From an uncultured archaeon (GTDB lineage Archaea; Halobacteriota; Methanosarcinia; Methanosarcinales; Methanoperedenaceae), in contig CABMIA010000166.1 in the NCBI GenBank assembly GCA_902386085.1, positions 1 to 7,012 on the forward strand: a stretch of DNA of 7,012 bases, given 5' to 3'. The position numbers and the translations under genes were made by a program. Shown in pieces: positions 1-5,047 of the stretch (positions within the stretch are counted from its first letter, which is position 1; every line of letters begins with the position of its first letter). Under the pieces are notes generated by a model that was not told the DNA's origin, ran no database searches, and saw nothing but the letters and a program-made list of their open reading frames with translations.

Positions 1-543
1 CCGATCGATATTGCTGTTAACCCCGCCGGTCAGGGTCTTTTCTGGTTAAGACCATACAAAAAAAACGGGGCTATCGCAGGTCTGAGCTCGGTCGTCCTCG
101 TATTACTTCTCAGCCAGCCGAGGATTTTCTATACGATGGCAAAAGACGGTTTGCTGCCTGCGAAGTTCTCATCTGTGCATCCAAGGTTTAAAACACCGTA
201 CATAACTACGATACTGACAGGAACAATAGCGATGATCGTGGCAGGGCTCTTCCCTATAGATACCCTGGGAGCGCTTGTCTCGATAGGGACTTTACTGGCT
301 TTTGCGATCGTGTGCTTAAGTGTTCTTGTTTTGCGCCGTACCCAGCCTATGCTTCCCAGGCCTTTTAAAACTCCTTTTGTGCCATGGGTTCCGGTTTTAG
401 GTGCACTTTTCTCATTTGCCCAGATGATCGCGCTTCCTCTGGACACATGGCTTCGGCTTCTTATCTGGATGGCTATCGGGCTTGTTATCTACTTTTCATA
501 TAGCAGGCGGCACAGCAGGGTACGAACTATATCGAACCGTTAG
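1..543 (+). CDS. APC-family amino acid permease, C-terminal part (5' truncated by window edge)
   Basis: Frame 1 is open from base 1 to the TAG at 541-543, giving 180 residues with no start inside the window; the ATG at 136 is internal (residue 46 of the fragment). The stretch around residues 38-53 (SQPRIFYTMAKDGLLP), followed by a VHPRFKTPY loop, is the conserved cytoplasmic signature of cationic-amino-acid-type permeases of the amino acid-polyamine-organocation superfamily (YfnA/CAT-like). Several hydrophobic membrane segments follow, then a basic, hydrophilic tail rich in Arg and Ser. Family members are usually 450-500 residues with about 12 membrane helices, so roughly the last third is seen here. 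The role would be proton-coupled or exchange uptake of an amino acid across the cytoplasmic membrane; the substrate cannot be read from this part. It is separated by about 100 nt from the next gene and looks unrelated to the redox cluster further down. Confidence 0.93.
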   Translation, partial: PIDIAVNPAGQGLFWLRPYKKNGAIAGLSSVVLVLLLSQPRIFYTMAKDGLLPAKFSSVHPRFKTPYITTILTGTIAMIVAGLFPIDTLGALVSIGTLLAFAIVCLSVLVLRRTQPMLPRPFKTPFVPWVPVLGALFSFAQMIALPLDTWLRLLIWMAIGLVIYFSYSRRHSRVRTISNR

Positions 544-546
544 AAT

Positions 547-568
547 GGTTTTTATCAAAAAAAAAACC
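547..568 (+). terminator. possible weak A/T hairpin terminator after the permease
   Basis: Just after the permease stop, GGTTTTT (547-553) can pair with AAAAACC (562-568) across an A-rich loop. The stem is short and mostly A-T, and the T-run is only five bases, so this is a weak candidate. Archaeal termination often relies on T-runs in the non-template strand and does not need a hairpin. Confidence 0.25.
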
Positions 569-580
569 AAATAAAGCTCA

Positions 581-614
581 TTTTATACCAGCGTTCAGCA
601 TCGGAATTAAATAT
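581..614 (+). promoter_or_regulatory. candidate TATA boxes for the 648-1136 gene
   Basis: Two archaeal TATA-like boxes lie upstream of the small exported-protein gene: TTTTATAC at 581-588 and TTAAATAT at 607-614. With the usual spacing of about 25 nt from box to transcription start, the first would give a leader of about 38 nt. The second would start transcription almost at the Shine-Dalgarno sequence (636-640), so the first fits better. This is prediction from sequence only. Confidence 0.4.
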
Positions 615-647
615 CGTTCAATCCAAATGATATTTGAGGTTAATCAA

Positions 648-1136
648 ATGAAAATAACGAAGAAAACAGCAATTCTTTTTACTGCGGTTTTGCTGATCTC
701 GGCAGTAACTGCAGTAATGGTGTTTGCCCGTCCCTCAGTCCCGGGCTTTGGAAAAGAAAGAGGATATGGAACGATGTTTGTGGAGCCCCTGCTAATGGGG
801 CATGGATTTGCCCTGAACGGAGATCAATACCACATCCTGGATATAAGTGCAAAAATGGGAAAGGCAAAAATGTCAACCAGGGCGCATCTCAGGTTTGCAG
901 GACAGGCATACGCCCTTAACATAACAAGTCATGATAACCAGTCTCTCAGCGGGGATGTTCTGACACTGCCTCCGCAAGGTACGAACAAGACAAGCTTCAC
1001 TCCGGCGGCAGTAGGACACATTTCATTGTCAATGTCAAAATATGAAGGTGAAATGCTCTCAAACGGTACTCTGACCATGAACGGTACGGATTACAAAGTG
1101 TTGCTGACCTCTCCAGTGAGATTTAAGAAATGGTAG
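648..1136 (+). CDS. hypothetical small exported / membrane-anchored protein
   Basis: I do not recognise this protein. The start is placed at ATG 648, not at the in-frame ATG 627, because GAGGT (636-640) sits 7 nt before 648 and because this start gives a normal signal sequence: Lys residues at 2, 5 and 6, then a hydrophobic core at about residues 8-26 ending in VFA. The protein is 162 residues. The mature part has no cysteines, several N-x-S/T sequons (NITS, NQS, NKTS, NGT twice) and a composition rich in Ser, Thr and Gly, suggesting a compact beta-rich domain outside the membrane. The hydrophobic segment could be a cleaved signal peptide (possible cleavage after VFA) or an uncleaved anchor. 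The gene stands alone, with a hairpin just after it. Existence is well supported by RBS, signal sequence and coding character; function is unknown. Confidence 0.72.
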   Translation: MKITKKTAILFTAVLLISAVTAVMVFARPSVPGFGKERGYGTMFVEPLLMGHGFALNGDQYHILDISAKMGKAKMSTRAHLRFAGQAYALNITSHDNQSLSGDVLTLPPQGTNKTSFTPAAVGHISLSMSKYEGEMLSNGTLTMNGTDYKVLLTSPVRFKKW

Positions 1137-1151
1137 GGAAATGATAGTATT

Positions 1152-1171
1152 GGATCCCGGAATTGGGATCC
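1152..1171 (+). terminator. perfect 7-bp stem-loop after the exported-protein gene, putative terminator
   Basis: GGATCCC (1152-1158) and GGGATCC (1165-1171) are exact reverse complements around the 6-nt loop GGAATT, 15 nt after the stop of the upstream gene. The following bases are T/A-rich (TTCTATACATTTTA) but have no long T-run. It may mark the 3' end of the upstream transcript or stabilise it. A DNA-level role is also possible because the repeat is palindromic. Confidence 0.5.
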
Positions 1172-1360
1172 TTCTATACATTTTAGAACATAAGAAATTG
1201 CCTTTGGCGATCCGAGGGATATTAAATATGAATCAGTAGGTGATGATAGCGATTAAGTTGCGTAGAAATCTTCGTGAAGCAATTCATTTCAGGATTAACC
1301 AATTCACCTGGTGGTCTTACCCATTACTTAATGTTGTATGCGGGCAATTATCAAATGGGA

Positions 1361-1379
1361 ATATGTTTCAAAAACATAT
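1361..1379. promoter_or_regulatory. perfect dyad upstream of the PHP gene, candidate operator
   Basis: ATATGTTT (1361-1368) and AAACATAT (1372-1379) are perfect inverted repeats around the 3-nt spacer CAA. The right arm runs into a TATA-like stretch (ATATACAT, 1376-1383) about 60 nt before the PHP start. Position and size (19 bp) suit a site for a dimeric helix-turn-helix regulator that would block TBP/TFB binding. No regulator gene is seen nearby, and AT-rich dyads arise by chance more easily than GC-rich ones. Confidence 0.4.
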
Positions 1380-1391
1380 ACATAAAAAAAA

Positions 1392-1403
1392 TTTATTTAT
1401 AAA
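1392..1403 (+). promoter_or_regulatory. candidate TATA box for the PHP gene
   Basis: TTTATTTATAAA resembles the archaeal TATA consensus. A transcription start about 25 nt downstream would give a leader of roughly 15 nt that just includes the GGAGGT ribosome-binding site (1426-1431). The alternative box at 1376-1383 would give a longer leader. Which is used cannot be decided from sequence. Confidence 0.4.
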
Positions 1404-1439
1404 GGGGAATACGCGGATTTATGTGGGAGGTTGATTTGA

Positions 1440-2477
1440 TTGGAAAGTGTAACTGACTCGGAAAACTGCGGAAAAGCTGACATACACGTCCATACTAAAT
1501 TTTCAGGGTTTACAAAATATTCCCTTGCACAATTTCCTGATTCTATATCAGAGCCTGATATTGTTGTCAAAGCTGCAATAAAGAAAGGTCTTGAGGTCCT
1601 GTGCATTACAGATCATAATTGCATAGGTGGCGCGCTTAAAGCGCAAAAATACGCCCGGGATTTTCCGGGGATTGAAATTGTCATCGGGGAAGAGGTTTCT
1701 ACTTCCGAAGGTGAAATGATCGGTCTTTTTCTCCAGGAAAGAATTGAGCCATGGCTTGGTGCTGAAGAGACTGCGGAACGTATTCACGACCAGGGTGGGA
1801 TTGCCATAGCCCCCCATCCGTTCAGCCCACACTGTCCATGCCTCGGTCAAAAAGTAAAATACCTGGATCTGGATGGGATTGAGGTATTTAACGCCATACA
1901 CCGTGACCCTTATTCAAACAGGCTTGCCTCAAGGGAGAGTATGACTCGCGGGAAAGCCAGCATCGGTGGGAGCGATGCTCATTCTGTCGAAATGGTAGGC
2001 AACGCATATACGACATTTTCCGGAAGTTCGGCAGAGGACTTCAGAACGTCAATACTGCGAAAAAATACATTTTTCGGCGGGGAGGTAACATCGCTTGGAG
2101 CCTGCATCCGATGGAGTAACGGTGTGGCGATGGAAATAGGCAGGGCCACCTACAGATCGCTCCAGGGAAAAACTGCACAGGAAAATCTAATCCATAAAAG
2201 GATTGGCAGGATCAAAAAACGTAATAAGGTAATAGGATTGTTGGGGGCAGCATTATATCTGGTACCTCCGATTCCCATTATAGCCGGGGCGATCGGAGAG
2301 TTCATCATAAGGAGAAAAGCCAGAAAGATATGGGATGAGAACAGTTCTTCATCAGGACTCCAGATTACCGGAGAAAATTTCGATAAAAGGATGGTCGAGA
2401 GCAGGAAGTACATGAATCTCAGCTCCAACCTTGGCAATATCCCGAAAGATGTCGTCTATGGGAAAATTAAATTCTGA
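1440..2477 (+). CDS. PHP-domain metal-dependent phosphoesterase with C-terminal hydrophobic segment
   Basis: Residues 13-215 form a PHP (polymerase and histidinol phosphatase) domain. The metal-site motifs appear in order: HVHT (H16, H18), TDHN (57-60, D58/H59), GEE (E84/E85), APHP (H126), E148, and GGSDAH (176-181, D179/H181). Such proteins bind two or three metal ions and hydrolyse phosphoesters; relatives include the TrpH/YciV-type phosphatases and nucleases, but the substrate here cannot be assigned. Residues 264-290 are strongly hydrophobic (LLGAALYLVPPIPIIAGAIG) and are bounded by basic clusters KKRNK and RRKARK, suggesting a membrane-associated hairpin or helix after the catalytic domain, which would then sit at the inner membrane face. 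The start is TTG at 1440: the codon directly upstream (1437-1439) is an in-frame TGA, and GGAGGT at 1426-1431 lies 8 nt away. The protein is 345 residues; simple archaeal PHP proteins are often 200-250, so the tail of about 130 residues is extra. It seems to be a single-gene unit. Confidence 0.9.
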   Translation: MESVTDSENCGKADIHVHTKFSGFTKYSLAQFPDSISEPDIVVKAAIKKGLEVLCITDHNCIGGALKAQKYARDFPGIEIVIGEEVSTSEGEMIGLFLQERIEPWLGAEETAERIHDQGGIAIAPHPFSPHCPCLGQKVKYLDLDGIEVFNAIHRDPYSNRLASRESMTRGKASIGGSDAHSVEMVGNAYTTFSGSSAEDFRTSILRKNTFFGGEVTSLGACIRWSNGVAMEIGRATYRSLQGKTAQENLIHKRIGRIKKRNKVIGLLGAALYLVPPIPIIAGAIGEFIIRRKARKIWDENSSSSGLQITGENFDKRMVESRKYMNLSSNLGNIPKDVVYGKIKF

Positions 2478-2522
2478 AACTGCACCTGTAATAAATTCAA
2501 TTATTTCACTAAACCGCAATCC

Positions 2523-2528
2523 TTATAT
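2523..2528 (+). promoter_or_regulatory. TATA box of the redox gene cluster
   Basis: TTATAT, within CCTTATATCA, lies 32 nt before the TTG start of the first thioredoxin-like gene. Standard archaeal spacing puts the transcription start at about 2551-2553, leaving a leader of under 10 nt. No Shine-Dalgarno-like sequence lies before the start, so the message is probably leaderless or nearly so. This would be the main promoter for the four genes from 2560 to 6431. Confidence 0.5.
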
Positions 2529-2559
2529 CACTTTACACGTATTGTAAACTCAGATACAC

Positions 2560-2997
2560 TTGAAGAAATGGATATTCGCAATACCTGCCCTGCTCGTGCT
2601 CTTCTCAGGCTGCCTAGACTCACAGTCTGCCAGCCCGGATCCGGCAAAGATAACGATAAAAGGTTTGGAATTCTATACGAACCTCGCGCCCGCGCTTGAT
2701 GCAGCAGGTGTGCAGGGCAAACCGGTATTCGTATATGCACAGTCAGAATTCTGCGGCTGGTGCAGGAAATTTGAAGAGGAGACCTTCACAAACACAAGCG
2801 TGATCAATATCCTGAACGAAAACTTCATATTGGTTTCGATAGATGTGGACAGACAGAAGAACGAAACCAGGAATTTCAGGGTACATGGGACTCCTACCGA
2901 AATATTTCTTGATCCCAAAGGCACTGAGATACGAAGAATACCGGGATATACGGATACTGAAACATTTCTCAACACAATAATAGAGTTAAAGAGTTAA
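2560..2997 (+). CDS. exported thioredoxin-fold protein, putative lipoprotein (CGWC active site)
   Basis: This 145-residue protein starts with a short basic N-terminus (MKKW) and a hydrophobic core (residues 5-16) ending in FSGC with Cys at 18. That resembles a lipobox, though Phe at -3 is not the usual Leu, so it is either a lipoprotein or a cleaved/anchored exported protein. Residues about 36-140 are a thioredoxin fold of the DsbD-gamma / Thioredoxin_7 type: hydrophobic strand KPVFVYAQ, redox motif C65-G-W-C68, strand FILVSIDVD, and cis-proline P112 in GTPTEIF. It likely acts outside the cytoplasmic membrane as a dithiol reductant or oxidoreductase, exchanging electrons with the CcdA-type transporter two genes on. 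The TTG at 2560 is the only reasonable start, since an in-frame TAA lies at 2545-2547 and only an ATA codon falls between. It is 19 nt from the next gene, so probably co-transcribed. The partner protein is inferred, not shown. Confidence 0.88.
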   Translation: MKKWIFAIPALLVLFSGCLDSQSASPDPAKITIKGLEFYTNLAPALDAAGVQGKPVFVYAQSEFCGWCRKFEEETFTNTSVINILNENFILVSIDVDRQKNETRNFRVHGTPTEIFLDPKGTEIRRIPGYTDTETFLNTIIELKS

Positions 2998-3016
2998 AAT
3001 AAAAAGAGGCAAAAAA

Positions 3017-4270
3017 ATGAAGCCTGAAAAGAAAGAAAAAAACGTGAAAGCAAAAAGTGAAAAAGTACCGAAAAAGAAAGGGAACAGTACGTTAATTCTC
3101 GGCGTAATTGCAGTAATAGTGCTTGCCGGAATAGCATACGCAGCCCTCTCCCTAGGTTCCGCTTCAATAAAAAAAGCGCCGGAATCACAAATAAAACTTC
3201 CAAGTTATGCTTATACGAACCCGTTGACCCTGAAAGCTTATACATACGCGACCGAGCATCCCGACCTGCTTGAACAGATACCGTGCTACTGCGGCTGCGG
3301 CGGCCATTCAGGTCACAGGTTCCTGCGTGACTGCTTTATCAACGATGACTGGACATATGATGACCATGCCTCATTCTGTGACGTATGTATAGGAGAGGCG
3401 ATCAAGGTCCAGGAATACCTCGCATCAGGCAAAACCCTCACAGAGGCCAGGGCGCTCATAGACGATGAATACAGCAAGAAAGGCGGGGACAAGACAAACA
3501 CGCCCCCGGTTAGCGATTCTTATATACCCAAACTCACGCCTAAATTGTCGGGAGTCCCGCAGCCCGTAAGCACTCCTTCTGCGGCTGACCTCTCGGGATA
3601 CAGCCTTTCAGACAGTTTCAAATCCATCGCCGACGGGCTGAAACTAACGCCTTCCGGGGCAAACAGGGCTTATTTCGTGAACAGCAAGATGCTTACCGGA
3701 ACCGAACTTGAACCGCAATATGTGGGTGGGATGACAGAGCCAGATTCTTTCTACGGGAAAAAATTAATCGGTATGTACAGCGCAGACTTCAGCCCGACTT
3801 CCTGGATAGAGCTGCATGACCTGGGTTACGATAATACAAAAGATGCATCGCTGAGAACACATGCCGAGCAGGGAATGAAAAACGTTGTGTACACAAGGCC
3901 GCTGATCTACGGGCATAGCGTGAACGTGGATAATGTCCTGAAATTAATGAAAGACCCGGCGGGTATGAGCACATCGTATACCACATACAAACCCCTGCTT
4001 GATGCAGTTGATTACCAGAACGCAGGGGTCGCTATTGTATTAACGCAACCCGGCAGATTTTCGGATATAAATTACTGGAGCATGACCCCCGTGAACGGTA
4101 AGGTGGAGCTCGTCAAAGCGTATAACCTTACAGACAGCAAATCCATACCGCCAGCATTAAACAATTATAATCCCGAGACCAGGGGAAATGTCCTGGTAAT
4201 AAAGATCACAGGCGACCTGAAAACAGTCCAGGCAGATATGGACAGTATAGATTCGATAGCCAGAACATAA
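3017..4270 (+). CDS. membrane-anchored PCYCGC-motif protein with novel C-terminal domain
   Basis: Start ATG 3017 is preceded by GAGG (3006-3009) at 7 nt. The 417-residue protein has a very Lys-rich cytoplasmic N-terminus (1-21), one membrane helix (about 25-47) and an extracytoplasmic remainder. Residues about 66-155 match the PCYCGC-motif family (Pfam PF13798, function unknown): P89-C90-Y-C92-G-C94-GGHSGH, then C106, DDHASFCDVC (C121, C124) and the KTLTEARALIDDEY helix. All six cysteines of the protein lie in this domain, with H97, H100 and H117 close by, which suggests metal binding or thiol redox chemistry. A Pro/Thr/Ser-rich linker (about 160-190) leads to a region of about 225 residues (190-417) that has no cysteine and that I do not recognise. 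Known bacterial members are mostly short lipoproteins with the motif domain alone, so this is an extended architecture. The stop codon directly abuts the CcdA start. A role as client or partner of the neighbouring thiol-electron system is inferred. Confidence 0.87.
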   Translation: MKPEKKEKNVKAKSEKVPKKKGNSTLILGVIAVIVLAGIAYAALSLGSASIKKAPESQIKLPSYAYTNPLTLKAYTYATEHPDLLEQIPCYCGCGGHSGHRFLRDCFINDDWTYDDHASFCDVCIGEAIKVQEYLASGKTLTEARALIDDEYSKKGGDKTNTPPVSDSYIPKLTPKLSGVPQPVSTPSAADLSGYSLSDSFKSIADGLKLTPSGANRAYFVNSKMLTGTELEPQYVGGMTEPDSFYGKKLIGMYSADFSPTSWIELHDLGYDNTKDASLRTHAEQGMKNVVYTRPLIYGHSVNVDNVLKLMKDPAGMSTSYTTYKPLLDAVDYQNAGVAIVLTQPGRFSDINYWSMTPVNGKVELVKAYNLTDSKSIPPALNNYNPETRGNVLVIKITGDLKTVQADMDSIDSIART

Positions 4271-5047
4271 ATGCCAGCAGCTCCATCGGTAATCCTGGTC
4301 TTCATCGCAGGCATGGTAACAGTTGCAACGCCATGTGTCCTTCCGATACTGCCTGCGATGTTGTCGGGTTCTGTGGGAAGCAGGCTTCGCCCTGTTGCGA
4401 TAGTGACAGGCATGGCCATAACCTTCACCCTGATGGGCCTTCTGGTTTTTTCTATAGCGTCTTTTTCGTTTTTCACAGACTACCTGCGCTGGTTCTCGAT
4501 TTTTTTCATTATCGGTATGGGCGCGGTTCTGTTTGACGAAGATATAAACAACGAATATGTTAAGATCTCAAGCTCGATGGTGAATTTCGGGCGTGAACGC
4601 GTATCTTTCCTCGGAAAACTTTCTGAAAGAGCGCCCAGGGAAGGGCTTCTTGGCGGCCTTTTCCTTGGAATGTCCCTGGGTGTTGTCTGGATACCCTGTG
4701 TAGGCCCGATACTTACCTCGGTGTTCGCATTCGTGGCGCAGAGCGCGGCAGGTTCCGGGAATCTGGTGCAGGGCACCGCCCTTCTCCTGGCGTATTCACT
4801 GGGTGTCGGCATCCCCATGCTTTTCATAGCATATTCGGGGAAGAGCATATCAGGACGGGTTAAATGGTTCTCAAAGAATACGCATTCCATAAAAAAAGCC
4901 TCAGGGCTGGTTCTAATACTTGTCGGACTGATGATGCTCTTCGGTATTGACAAATACCTGAAAGTCATGCTGCTGCCATATTCGGTTACAGTCGATTCTG
5001 AAATAACAAGATTATATCTGAAATACCTGGGTGTTTATGGATTCTGA
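4271..5047 (+). CDS. ccdA: CcdA/DsbD-type transmembrane thiol-electron transporter
   Basis: This 258-residue polytopic membrane protein has the two diagnostic cysteine motifs of the CcdA/DsbD-beta family: ATPCVLPILP with C22 in the first helix and WIPCVGPIL with C143 in a pseudo-symmetric position about 120 residues later. Around six helices are visible (about 5-28, 42-65, 71-89, 123-158, 166-188, 209-226), as expected for the family. The two cysteines pass reducing equivalents from cytoplasmic thioredoxin to thioredoxin-like proteins outside the membrane, used in cytochrome c maturation and disulfide reduction. ATG 4271 follows the TAA of the PCYCGC gene with no intervening base and no clear Shine-Dalgarno, so translation is probably coupled. 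Its natural local partners are the exported CGWC protein (2560-2997) and the CQYC protein (6548-7000). An amphipathic tail of about 30 residues follows the last helix. The symbol denotes family similarity; it has not been shown to act in cytochrome biogenesis here. Confidence 0.92.
   Translation: MPAAPSVILVFIAGMVTVATPCVLPILPAMLSGSVGSRLRPVAIVTGMAITFTLMGLLVFSIASFSFFTDYLRWFSIFFIIGMGAVLFDEDINNEYVKISSSMVNFGRERVSFLGKLSERAPREGLLGGLFLGMSLGVVWIPCVGPILTSVFAFVAQSAAGSGNLVQGTALLLAYSLGVGIPMLFIAYSGKSISGRVKWFSKNTHSIKKASGLVLILVGLMMLFGIDKYLKVMLLPYSVTVDSEITRLYLKYLGVYGF

Larger units (their letters stand above)
1137..1439. other. 303-nt intergenic region without a convincing gene
   Basis: This stretch separates the exported-protein gene from the PHP gene. 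It holds a strong short hairpin near its 5' end (1152-1171), a perfect 8-bp dyad (1361-1379) and TATA-like boxes close to the PHP start. A 64-codon open frame at 1240-1434 gives a low-complexity, basic sequence with no recognisable motif and only a poorly placed AGGTGA before it, so it is not called a gene. I see no tRNA, CRISPR or insertion-sequence signature here. Confidence 0.6.

Noticed and set aside
627..647. Upstream in-frame ATG giving a 7-residue longer exported protein
   Set aside because: No ribosome-binding site precedes 627, while GAGGT is well placed for ATG 648, and the extension puts acidic/polar residues before a standard signal sequence.
1240..1434. 64-codon + strand open frame between the exported-protein and PHP genes, with AGGTGA close to its start
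   Set aside because: The AGGTGA overlaps the start instead of preceding it at a normal distance, the product is basic and low in recognisable structure, and the 3' part runs through the dyad and TATA-like boxes of the PHP gene.
4480..4968. Long (162 aa) open frame on the - strand inside ccdA
   Set aside because: It is antisense to a gene with clear CcdA motifs, has no family motif of its own, and looks like a codon-bias shadow.
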